A stretch of 5,103 nt of DNA from Actinomycetes bacterium (GTDB taxonomy: Bacteria; Actinomycetota; Actinomycetes; JAJYSQ01). This document shows, piece by piece, positions 1 to 5,103 of this stretch. Position numbers and translations under genes: made by a program. Below the pieces are notes generated by a model. The model did not search any database. It was not told the origin of the DNA and was given only the letters and a program-made list of their open reading frames with translations. The stretch is taken from assembly GCA_021793495.1 (NCBI GenBank), contig JAJYSQ010000181.1, positions 1-5,103 on the forward strand, given 5' to 3'. Each line of letters begins with the position of its first letter. Within the stretch, counting starts at the first letter, position 1.

Positions 1-299
1 CGGGCGGGCGGTGGCTACCGACGGGGCGTACTGCGGATGAGGTCGACCCTCCGCCCTCGGCCTAGTCTCCGATATGCTGGGGCGCCTCTCCGCGCAGCGG
101 AGGTGAGCCGGTGAGCAGGAGCGGCGGGTGATTGCCGCGGCTCTGGTCTCCGCGTAGGTGGAGGTGAGCCGGTAGAGGGGAGTGGCGGGTTCCCGTTGCG
201 GCTCTCATCTCCGCGCAGGCGGAGGAAACCCGCCTCACCGTACGCCCCCGCTGGCCACCCCACAGCAGTTCGACCAGCGGAGGGAACCCATGCGATCGG
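1..299. other. Non-coding stretch downstream of the second methyltransferase gene
   Basis: No reading frame here has a ribosome binding site, a recognisable protein or convincing coding character on either strand. The main content is the 61-bp-period repeat. On the minus strand, downstream of the methyltransferase stop at 300, the first strong simple hairpin is AGGCGG/CCGCCT (217-222 with 230-235, 7-nt loop). It could help end transcription, but it lacks a U-run and shares bases with repeat unit 3. A possible older repeat copy (GCGGATGAG at 33-41) is too diverged to claim. Confidence 0.5.
83..290. repeat. Degenerate tandem repeat, 61-bp period, hairpin-forming units
   Basis: Four related units have their GCGGAG-like right arms starting at 97, 158, 219 and 277, giving spacings of 61, 61 and 58. 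The core of unit 1 is CTCCGCGCAGCGGAG (88-102) and of unit 3 CTCCGCGCAGGCGGAG (209-224). Each is a perfect 6-bp stem with a 3-4 nt loop. Unit 2 (148-163) keeps the stem with one G-T pair, and unit 4 keeps mainly the right arm. GTGAGCCGG follows units 1 and 2 exactly; units 3 and 4 end in related GGAAACCC and GGGAACCC. The stem, the tail and a 29+32 period resemble actinobacterial type I-E CRISPR repeats. However, intervals 112-143 and 173-204 match at 20 of 32 positions, so the whole unit looks duplicated. A period of 61 is not a multiple of three, so this is not a coding repeat. The function is unknown. Confidence 0.6.
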
Positions 300-1367
300 T
301 CAGGCCGCCGCCCGGTCCGCAGACCGGATCGGCCACCGCGGTCCCGTCTCCGAGTCGCGGCACCACACCCACTGGTGGTCGGGCTCGACGGTGAGGCCGT
401 AGTCGTCCCAGGCCGGGCAGTCCTCGACGAGCCACCAGTCCCACACGGTGTCGACCTCGTCGGCCAGGCGCCGCGGCCCGCCCTGGTAGACGACCGGCCC
501 TCCGTCCGGCGCGGCGTCGATCGTCGCCCACGACGCGATCCCGTCGTACAGCCAGGCCGCCGAAGCGTCCGCCCGGGAAAATACCCGCACGTCCGGCAGG
601 TGGACGCGGAGGGCCATCAGCAGGTCCCACGACCGCAGCAGGCTCACCTCCCGGGCGAACGGCCGCTCGTCATCCGCCGGCCCGTCACCGCGGGTTTCCG
701 CCCAGCCGCGCCGGACGGACGCGGCCCGGGACGCCATGAACGCCCCCATGCCCGCGATCCGACCGGAGGCGCTGCGCCCGTCGTCGGCCACCGTGAGCGC
801 CAGGTGCCCGCGCAGGCCCCAGGGGGTGACGATCCGCCCGCCGGGCCGGCACTGCGCCACCCACGCCCACGGCACCGTCTCGACCGCGTACGTGGCGATC
901 ACCGCGTCGTACGGGGCGCCGGCCGGCCAACCGTCCGCCCCGTCACCGACCTCCACGGCCACGCCCACACCCGCGGCATCAAGCCGCTGCTGGGCCTGCC
1001 CGGCCAGCGCCGGATCGACCTCCACCGAGACCACCCGGCCGGGACCGGCCCGGCAGCCCAGGAGCGCCGCGTTCCACCCGGCGCCCGCGCCCAACTCCAG
1101 CACCCGCTCACCCGGCCGCACATGCGCGAGGCGAAGCATGTCCGCGACGACCGACGGGCACGACAGGCTGCACGTCGCCTGGCCCTCGGTGACCTGGGTG
1201 ACCGTCGCGTCGTCCGGGCCGGCGTGCACCAGCTCCTGCCACCGCCGCGGGTCGACGTCGCGGTCCACGGGCACGTAGGCAAGGCCGTCCCAGTCCCACA
1301 CCCGGTCCGGGGCGAACGCCTCCCGCAGCAGGCGCTGCATCGCGTCCGCGATCCACGACCCAGCCAC
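300..1367 (-). CDS. Second, diverged PIMT-like SAM methyltransferase (paralogue of the cluster methyltransferase)
   Basis: This is a 355-aa protein of the protein-L-isoaspartate O-methyltransferase (PIMT) family, which uses SAM to methylate side-chain carboxylates. The SAM motif VLELGAGAGWNAALL spans residues 89-103, the acidic loop VVSVEVDP 112-119, and APYDAVIAT 151-159. It is collinear with the methyltransferase at 1649-2770: the S-C-P to SAM-motif distance is the same, and both have a C-terminal extension with GPRRL (here 297-301), a following V-x-D-x-W and a final Y-x-L-x-V-x-PD. Two differences stand out. The substrate-site S-Q-P is S-C-P (69-71), and the N-terminus is about 22 residues shorter and lacks the usual VPREEFVP helix. 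The start is GTG with no good ribosome binding site, 5 nt after the stop of the small upstream peptide, so translation is probably coupled. An ATG at codon 10 (1340) is a weaker alternative. The family call is firm; the substrate is unknown. Confidence 0.85.
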   Translation of the reverse strand: MAGSWIADAMQRLLREAFAPDRVWDWDGLAYVPVDRDVDPRRWQELVHAGPDDATVTQVTEGQATCSLSCPSVVADMLRLAHVRPGERVLELGAGAGWNAALLGCRAGPGRVVSVEVDPALAGQAQQRLDAAGVGVAVEVGDGADGWPAGAPYDAVIATYAVETVPWAWVAQCRPGGRIVTPWGLRGHLALTVADDGRSASGRIAGMGAFMASRAASVRRGWAETRGDGPADDERPFAREVSLLRSWDLLMALRVHLPDVRVFSRADASAAWLYDGIASWATIDAAPDGGPVVYQGGPRRLADEVDTVWDWWLVEDCPAWDDYGLTVEPDHQWVWCRDSETGPRWPIRSADRAAA

Positions 1368-1372
1368 CGCGG

Positions 1373-1507
1373 TCAGTCGCCCGGCTTCGGGGTCGGCTTG
1401 CGGTGCTCCCCACTACCCGGCGCCGGGGACGGAACCCGGCCGTCCGCGTTCCCAGGCGGCGGGGTGCCCTGCCCCGGGTCCGGCTCCGGCTTCCGGTGAT
1501 CGCCCAT
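1373..1507 (-). CDS. Small Pro/Gly-rich peptide with internal duplication, coupled to the second methyltransferase
   Basis: This 44-aa frame starts at ATG 1505-1507 behind GAGGAG at 1515-1520 (7-nt spacer). It ends with TGA 5 nt before the methyltransferase GTG. After the ATG, 38 of 43 codons end in G or C, as expected for a translated gene in this kind of genome. The peptide has about one proline in three residues, no cysteine, no aromatic residue and no membrane segment. An imperfect duplication frames it: GDHRKPEPDPG at residues 2-12 and GEHRKPTPKPGD at 33-44. The middle holds PGNADGRVP (18-26 region), with an Asp-Gly at 22-23, the dipeptide most prone to succinimide formation. I recognise no family. 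It could be a substrate or carrier peptide for the coupled methyltransferase, or simply a leader whose translation opens that gene's start. Function is inferred only. Confidence 0.6.
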   Translation of the reverse strand: MGDHRKPEPDPGQGTPPPGNADGRVPSPAPGSGEHRKPTPKPGD

Positions 1508-1648
1508 CGCTCAGCTCCTCTGACCACTCACGCGTACGTGATCATGGTCGCTGGGCGACGCTCGGATCGGTAGGGGGCACACCGGCGCGCTCGGAAGCAA
1601 CACGACGAGAATCGCGCTCCGCGCTCACCCGGACGACGGCTGGCCGAG
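1508..1648. other. 141-nt gap between the first methyltransferase and the small-peptide module
   Basis: The gap contains the small peptide's ribosome binding site and, just upstream of it, a short inverted repeat: TCACG-CGTA-CGTGA at 1528-1541 on the plus strand. No convincing -10/-35 pair or U-tract terminator is visible. The downstream pair may therefore be read through from the tgm operon or have its own promoter. The gap is long compared with the overlaps and few-nt spacings elsewhere in the cluster, so it marks a possible border between two transcription or insertion modules. Confidence 0.4.
1515..1520 (-). promoter_or_regulatory. Ribosome binding site of the 44-aa peptide
   Basis: GAGGAG on the minus strand, 7 nt before the ATG at 1507. 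It is among the better Shine-Dalgarno sequences in the window. It is the main evidence that the small frame is translated, because the methyltransferase immediately downstream has no comparable site of its own. Confidence 0.65.
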
Positions 1649-2770
1649 TCAGGGCAGCAGCCAGTCCTCACCCTCCGAGCCGGCCACCGTCAGCGTGTGC
1701 CGGCCATCGGGGGTCACGGCCAGTTCGTAGGAGGTCAGCTCGGGCCGGCCGTGCGACGTCCACAGGTCCACCACGGCGACCAGCTCACCCCACAGCCGCC
1801 GCGGCCCCGACTCCACCACCACCGCCTGGCCGTCACCGCGGCGCCGGGCGCGAGCCCACGACCCCGAAGCGCGGTCGAGGAATACGTACTCGTCCCCGTC
1901 ATCGAGATGCAGCGTGACCTCCCGTACCCCCGGCATCGTCAGAGAGCGCAGCGCTACGACGGGGCGGGCCTCCAGCCCGTGCGGCCACCATGTCTCGTGA
2001 CGGTCGCCGCCACCAGAGGTCTCCTGGAGCACGTCGCCGGCCGTGGCCGCCACCGAGCCGGTTTCGCTCCGGATCGGCATGAACGCCGAGTAGTCCAGGA
2101 ACCGGCCCGCCGCGCCGCCGTCCTCCCCGGCATGCAGCCTGGCCAGCCCCAGGCCGACGTTGACCACCATCACGCCGCCCGGGCGGACCTGGTCCAGCCA
2201 CGCACCCGGCAGCCGCGGCACGCCGAAAGTGGCGATGAGCCGGTCATACGGTGCCCGCTCGGGGTGCCCGTGGGCGCCGTTGCCGCACACCACCGCCGGC
2301 CGGTACCCGGCCGCCTCCAGGGCCTGGCGCGCGCCGGCCACCAGTTCGGGGTCGATATCGACCGACACCACAGCGGCGTCCCCGAGCGCGTGGGCGAGCA
2401 GGGCGGCGTTGTAGCCGGTGCCCGCTCCCACTTCGAGCACGCTCATGCCCGAGGTGACCTGGAGCACTTCGAGCATCCGGGCCATCAGGGATGGCTGCGA
2501 CGACGAGCTGGTCGCCGTGCCCTGGGCGTCCGTCTGGGTGATCAGCGACGCGTCTTGGTACACCGCCTCCAGGTAGCCGTCGTCGCCCGCCTGGCAGGAC
2601 GACTGGGAGCCGTCGGCCTTTCGGTAGGTGAACTGCGGTACGAACTCCTCCCGCGGCACCTCGGCGAACGCCGAGTGCCACATGTCGGAGACGAGAGCCC
2701 CGGTGTCGCGCAGGTGGTCAGCGAGCTGGCGGCGAAGGGGTTCAGCAGTCTCGGTCGCGGTGGTGGTCAC
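1649..2770 (-). CDS. tgmC: ATP-grasp peptide maturase system methyltransferase (TgmC-like, PIMT family)
   Basis: This 373-aa SAM-dependent O-methyltransferase belongs to the PIMT-related group that accompanies ATP-grasp peptide ligases. It shows the PIMT helix FAEVPREEFVP (35-45), a Ser-rich substrate loop ending S-S-Q-P (90-93), SAM motif VLEVGAGTGYNAALL (111-125), VVSVDIDPE (134-142), APYDRLIAT (173-181) and VRPGGVMVV (195-203). A C-terminal extension of about 160 residues, not found in housekeeping PIMT (around 210 aa), carries GPRRL at 322-326. GTG was chosen as start because GTGA overlaps the ligase stop by 4 nt and GGGAG lies 7 nt upstream, so translation is coupled to the ligase. In the related fuscimiditide pathway such an enzyme methylates an Asp of the crosslinked peptide, which then closes to an aspartimide. 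The same role is likely here, on the 83-aa precursor. Confidence 0.9.
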   Translation of the reverse strand: MTTTATETAEPLRRQLADHLRDTGALVSDMWHSAFAEVPREEFVPQFTYRKADGSQSSCQAGDDGYLEAVYQDASLITQTDAQGTATSSSSQPSLMARMLEVLQVTSGMSVLEVGAGTGYNAALLAHALGDAAVVSVDIDPELVAGARQALEAAGYRPAVVCGNGAHGHPERAPYDRLIATFGVPRLPGAWLDQVRPGGVMVVNVGLGLARLHAGEDGGAAGRFLDYSAFMPIRSETGSVAATAGDVLQETSGGGDRHETWWPHGLEARPVVALRSLTMPGVREVTLHLDDGDEYVFLDRASGSWARARRRGDGQAVVVESGPRRLWGELVAVVDLWTSHGRPELTSYELAVTPDGRHTLTVAGSEGEDWLLP

Positions 2771-3726
2771 GGGGCGGCTCCCAGGAGGATGTCGGCGAGG
2801 GCTTCGGTGATGGGCTGCCGCAGCTCATCGATCCACCCGAACTGGCCGTTCGGGTTGACGTCGCACAGCAGCCACTCACCGCCTTGGGTAACGAGGAAGT
2901 CCAGCGCGGCGTAGCGCAGGCCGAACGCACGCATCAGCCTGAGCACTCTGGTTTCGATCTTGTCCGGTACTTGGCAGGTTTTGTACGTCAGGGCGTCGTA
3001 GTCGCGGCGGAAGTCGATCCGGGCTTCTTCCGACTCGGCGTGGATCTCGGAGGCGAACAGCCGCTCGCCGACCACGGTGAGCCGCACCTCGTACGCCTTG
3101 TCGATCCACTCGGAGAAGTAGTGCGCGCTCAGGCCGACCGCGTCGGTGACCTCCTCGGCGTGAACCTTCGATGTCCAGGAGGCGTAGGTGACGCCGTCGC
3201 GGGTGACGGGCCCGCCCGTGCCGATGCTCTTGTACGCGGCGACGGCGCCGGGCAGGGACGCCACGAACTCCTGGGCCGCCTCGGGGTCGTTGGTCACCAC
3301 GGATCGGGGAACGCGCAGGCCGCACCTGGCTGCCTCAGCGAGAGCGGCTGGTGTGGAGGCTGCGGCCGAGTTGACTCGGGGGTGATTCACCCAGATTCCG
3401 GGCAGCGCGTCGAGGACCCCGCGGAACCCGGCCCGGGACTCGGCGTCAGCCCACCGCCGAACATCGCCGGGGAGGTCGGCTGTGGCCCGCGACGGGGACG
3501 GGCGGCGCCAGTACACGGCCGAGACCGTATCGAAGTGAAGGTCCCGGTGCTGGCCACGCCACACGCCCGCCCAGCCTTCCGGCCCGCCCAGGCGGGCGGT
3601 GAATGACCCCCGCACCGGCAGGTCGCCCGGGTCGAGCCGGACGACCGGCGCGCCTCGGGTGTTCAGCTCGGCGACCACGAGGTCGGCCACGGGGTCAAGC
3701 TGACGGGTCAGCACCAGGACCGTCAT
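2767..3726 (-). CDS. tgmB: ATP-grasp ribosomal peptide maturase (TgmB-like graspetide ligase)
   Basis: This 319-aa cytoplasmic ATP-grasp ligase of the MvdD/MdnC/RimK-like group uses ATP to activate Asp/Glu side chains of a precursor peptide and join them to Thr/Ser (ester) or Lys (amide). The N-terminal pre-grasp domain begins MTVLVLTRQLDPVADLVV and includes the group signature VYWRRP (71-76). The ATP-grasp domain has AAYKSIG (163-169, ATP-binding Lys166), YFSEWIDKAYEVRLTVVG (203-220), ALDF with Asp275, and the metal-binding DVNPNGQFGWID (289-300, Asp289, Asn291, Asn293). Length is normal for the family. ATG 3726 is preceded by GAGGAG with a 5-nt spacer, and the precursor stop lies only 20 nt upstream. 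The frame stays open upstream through the precursor gene, but that extension has no family character. The downstream methyltransferase overlaps it by 4 nt. All key residues seem intact, so the enzyme is probably active. Confidence 0.93.
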   Translation of the reverse strand: MTVLVLTRQLDPVADLVVAELNTRGAPVVRLDPGDLPVRGSFTARLGGPEGWAGVWRGQHRDLHFDTVSAVYWRRPSPSRATADLPGDVRRWADAESRAGFRGVLDALPGIWVNHPRVNSAAASTPAALAEAARCGLRVPRSVVTNDPEAAQEFVASLPGAVAAYKSIGTGGPVTRDGVTYASWTSKVHAEEVTDAVGLSAHYFSEWIDKAYEVRLTVVGERLFASEIHAESEEARIDFRRDYDALTYKTCQVPDKIETRVLRLMRAFGLRYAALDFLVTQGGEWLLCDVNPNGQFGWIDELRQPITEALADILLGAAP

Positions 3727-3746
3727 ACCTTCTCCTCTTCGGATGG

Positions 3747-3998
3747 TCAGTCGGTGTCCGTGCCGCCGTTGTCGTCGAAGATCTGGGAGTCCTCCCGGGT
3801 CTGGGTGACCGTCTGCACCGACGATCCCATCGACGGGGCGTCCACGAACGGCACCCCGTCCGCGGTGACGGTCACCTGCTGGGTGGGGCAGTACGACAGC
3901 CGGCCCGGCCAGGACCGGGCCGGGGCCGGGGCAACGGGCAGTGCGCGCGTCACCCCGAACGGCAGGGCCTCGGTCAGGGTCTCCTGCATGACAGTCAT
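3747..3998 (-). CDS. tgmA: Graspetide precursor peptide (TgmA-like ATP-grasp-modified RiPP)
   Basis: This 83-aa precursor is the first gene of the minus-strand operon, 20 nt before its ligase. The leader contains LPFGVTRA (12-19), similar to the PFxxRF-type helix that graspetide ligases bind in microviridin precursors, then LSYCPTQQVTVTADGVPFV (34-52), a conserved-looking Y-x-P-x-x-Q...DG-x-P block typical of this precursor family. After A54-P55 the composition changes to a candidate core: MGSSVQTVTQTREDSQIF (57-74) then DDNGGTDTD. Hydroxyl donors Thr63, Thr65 and Thr67 alternate and are followed by acceptors Glu69, Asp70, Asp75 and Asp76, a layout suited to nested side-chain esters. Cleavage site and ring pattern cannot be read from sequence. 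The first ATG was chosen over Met4 because AGGAG lies 5 nt upstream of it. No Asp-Gly occurs in the core, but Asn77-Gly78 does. Confidence 0.9.
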   Translation of the reverse strand: MTVMQETLTEALPFGVTRALPVAPAPARSWPGRLSYCPTQQVTVTADGVPFVDAPSMGSSVQTVTQTREDSQIFDDNGGTDTD

Positions 3999-4003
3999 GG
4001 GCA

Positions 4004-4008
4004 CTCCT
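4004..4008 (-). promoter_or_regulatory. Ribosome binding site of the precursor gene
   Basis: AGGAG on the minus strand, 5 nt before the ATG at 3998. This spacing favours the first Met over Met4 (3989), which would sit 14 nt away. Confidence 0.7.
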
Positions 4009-4025
4009 GTTCGTCGACCGTGGTG

Positions 4026-4067
4026 GGGCGGCCCTCCTCGCCGCGGTTGCCGGCAGGCGGGCCGCCC
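4026..4067 (-). promoter_or_regulatory. GC-rich stem-loop in the precursor leader region
   Basis: A perfect 9-bp inverted repeat, GGGCGGCCC (4026-4034) and GGGCCGCCC (4059-4067), encloses 24 nt. Inside it a smaller stem, GCCG/CGGC (4040-4043 with 4051-4054), can also form. On the minus strand it lies 28-69 nt upstream of the precursor ATG, outside the ribosome binding site. No U-run follows, so a simple intrinsic terminator is unlikely. It might stabilise the operon's 5' end or act as an attenuator, or be chance in very GC-rich DNA. Confidence 0.35.
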
Positions 4068-4100
4068 GTTCTTCTCTGCGGATGAGTGAACTCCCGAACA

Positions 4101-4129
4101 CAGACAGTGGGCAGGTGCCAGACTGTCTG
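4101..4129. promoter_or_regulatory. Inverted repeat in the divergent region, candidate operator
   Basis: CAGACAGT (4101-4108) and ACTGTCTG (4122-4129) form a perfect 8-bp inverted repeat with a 13-nt spacer. The spacer holds a second small one, GGCA-GG-TGCC (4110-4119). It lies between the divergent precursor and regulator genes, 51 nt upstream of the regulator ATG and about 100 nt upstream of the precursor ATG. A dyad at this place is typical of an operator for the adjacent DNA-binding protein. No reliable -10/-35 pair could be assigned around it on either strand, and the regulator link is inferred from position only. Confidence 0.5.
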
Positions 4130-4180
4130 CCATCTGTAGGCCAGGTGTGAACCAGGACCGACGACGGACCGAGGCCGACG

Positions 4181-5103
4181 ATGACCACCGCCGAACGCAT
4201 CCGCACAGCACGCAAAGCCAGGCGCCCCAGATGCAGCCAGCAGCGACTCGCAGACGAACTGTCCATCGCACGCTGGGGAAGGACGGGGTTCCTCGACCGG
4301 CAGCAGGTCTACCGCTGGGAGACCGGACGACGGGAACCAGAGGAGTGGCGCCCATTCATCGAGCAGGCCCTGGGCATCGATCTGTCTGGACAGGCTGAAG
4401 CCCAGCAGTCCGCCGACACCGTGACCTCGGTCATGCACCTGGGAGGCACCGACGTGAACCGACGGCAACTCCTCACAGCATCCGCCGGCATCGGCCTGGC
4501 CGCACTCGACCTTCCCGACGCCCAAGCCGTCACGCGTCGCGCAAACCGCCTCGGCCCCGTGCAGGTAGGCACAGGCGAAGTGGCAGCCGTGCGCACCATG
4601 ACCACGACCCTCGGCGACGCCGCCTCCGAACTCGGAGGCGGCCACGCCCGACACCTGGCCGTGCGCTACCTGACCGTGGACGTACAGCGGTGGCTGAACG
4701 GCCGCTACACCGAGAAGACCGGCCGAGACCTGTTCGCCGCGACCGCCGAACTCGTCCACCTGATCGGCTGGATGGCCCGCGACGAAGGCGACCAGGCGCT
4801 GAGCCAGCAGTACAACGCGCACAGCTACCGGCTCGCCGCCGAGGCCGGCGAGAAGGAACTCGCCGCGACCGCCCTGCGCGGGCTGGCGGACCAGGCCGTC
4901 GACCTCGGCCACATCCCCACCGCGGTCCGGCTCGCCGAAGCGTGCAAGCAGCACGGCCGGAAGCTGACCAACCCCATAGCCTTGGCCTACTACCGCAACA
5001 CCCTCGCCCGTGCCACCGCTGCGGATGGCGACCGCACGAGCGCCGCGCGGCTCTTGGCCTCCTCGCAGGCCGCGATCGAGCATGCCCCGGAACCGCCTGG
5101 CCA
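4181..5103 (+). CDS. Helix-turn-helix (XRE-like) regulator with C-terminal helical repeats, 3' end outside the window
   Basis: An open frame of 307 complete codons runs off the window end. Residues 1-66 form an XRE-like DNA-binding domain: TTAERIRTARKARRPRCSQQ, then QRLADELSI and QQVYRWETGRREPEEW (41-56), where the WETGRREP stretch is the usual end of the recognition helix and following turn. NRRQLLTASAGIGLAAL (93-109) resembles the twin-arginine-like segment often seen in Streptomyces regulators of this type; since it is internal it is probably not an export signal. From about 130 onward the protein is Ala/Leu-rich and helical (for example ELVHLIGWMARDEGDQALSQ, 190-209), consistent with TPR-like repeats that sense a ligand or partner. 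The start is fixed: an in-frame TGA lies at 4148-4150 and ATG 4181 is the first start after it. A weak GAGG precedes it. Diverging from the tgm operon, it is the likely regulator of that operon. Confidence 0.87.
   Translation, partial: MTTAERIRTARKARRPRCSQQRLADELSIARWGRTGFLDRQQVYRWETGRREPEEWRPFIEQALGIDLSGQAEAQQSADTVTSVMHLGGTDVNRRQLLTASAGIGLAALDLPDAQAVTRRANRLGPVQVGTGEVAAVRTMTTTLGDAASELGGGHARHLAVRYLTVDVQRWLNGRYTEKTGRDLFAATAELVHLIGWMARDEGDQALSQQYNAHSYRLAAEAGEKELAATALRGLADQAVDLGHIPTAVRLAEACKQHGRKLTNPIALAYYRNTLARATAADGDRTSAARLLASSQAAIEHAPEPPG

Noticed and set aside
111..131. Six-codon plus-strand frame (GTG to TGA) behind GGAGGTGA in repeat unit 1
   Set aside because: The Shine-Dalgarno-like sequence is part of the repeat stem and tail, and the equivalent position in unit 2 is TAG, so no start is conserved.
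15..263. 82-codon minus-strand frame at the left end
   Set aside because: It lies across the repeats, has an Arg/Pro/Gly-rich composition, no ribosome binding site, and no sign that the 61-bp period preserves the reading frame.
83..290. CRISPR array call
   Set aside because: The repeats differ from each other, two intervening segments are related rather than unique, only three good units exist, and no cas gene is visible. It was kept as a degenerate repeat instead.
375..1499. Plus-strand open frame of 374 codons
   Set aside because: Shadow of the second methyltransferase and the small peptide. Its Arg/Pro/Gly-rich composition matches no fold, while the minus strand shows complete SAM-methyltransferase motifs.
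1542..1628. 28-aa minus-strand frame starting at GTG 1628 in the gap between the first methyltransferase and the small peptide
   Set aside because: No Shine-Dalgarno sequence in front of it and no recognisable content; short open frames are frequent in GC-rich DNA.
1697..2914. Plus-strand open frame of 405 codons
   Set aside because: Shadow of the first methyltransferase and the end of the ligase; its translation is Arg/His/Pro-rich without motifs.
4132..4138. TACAGAT on the minus strand as a -10 box for the tgm operon
   Set aside because: The last consensus base does not fit TANNNT and there is no matching -35 at 16-18 nt; the nearby TTCACA is only 7 nt away.
3995..5083. Long minus-strand open frame of 362 codons opposite the regulator
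   Set aside because: It is antisense to a clear HTH regulator frame that stays open to the window end, and its translation is Gly/Arg/Val-rich low-complexity typical of shadow frames in GC-rich DNA. No ribosome binding site or family features were seen.

Overview
The window is strongly GC-rich and its genes have G/C-biased third codon positions, GTG starts as well as ATG, and tightly coupled genes. Together with the protein families present, this points to a Streptomyces-like actinomycete. The window holds most or all of a small RiPP (ribosomally made, post-translationally modified peptide) cluster of the ATP-grasp/graspetide 'tgm' type. A regulator gene faces away from it.

Layout, right to left along the minus strand: an 83-aa precursor peptide (TgmA-like, 3747-3998); an ATP-grasp peptide ligase (TgmB-like, 2767-3726); and a protein-isoaspartate-methyltransferase-like enzyme (TgmC-like, 1649-2770), whose GTG start overlaps the ligase stop by 4 nt. 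After a 141-nt gap come a 44-aa proline/glycine-rich peptide with a strong ribosome binding site (1373-1507, absent from simple ORF lists) and, 5 nt behind it, a second diverged methyltransferase of the same family (300-1367). On the plus strand, a helix-turn-helix regulator with a C-terminal helical domain starts at 4181 and runs off the window end. The 182-nt divergent region carries an 8-bp perfect inverted repeat (4101-4129) and a GC-rich stem-loop in the precursor's leader (4026-4067). The left 299 bases have no convincing gene. They carry a degenerate repeat with a 61-bp period whose hairpin unit resembles a type I-E CRISPR repeat, but two of its 'spacers' are related to each other, so it is not called a CRISPR.

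How the genes probably work together: the ligase binds the leader of the 83-aa precursor and forms side-chain ester (or amide) links between Thr/Ser and Asp/Glu in the C-terminal core. The first methyltransferase then methylates an Asp (or isoAsp) in the crosslinked core, as in the aspartimide-forming graspetide fuscimiditide. The most unusual part is the second module, a tiny internally duplicated peptide plus a second, diverged methyltransferase. It may be an extra substrate/enzyme pair or an extra tailoring step. That function is inferred and untested.
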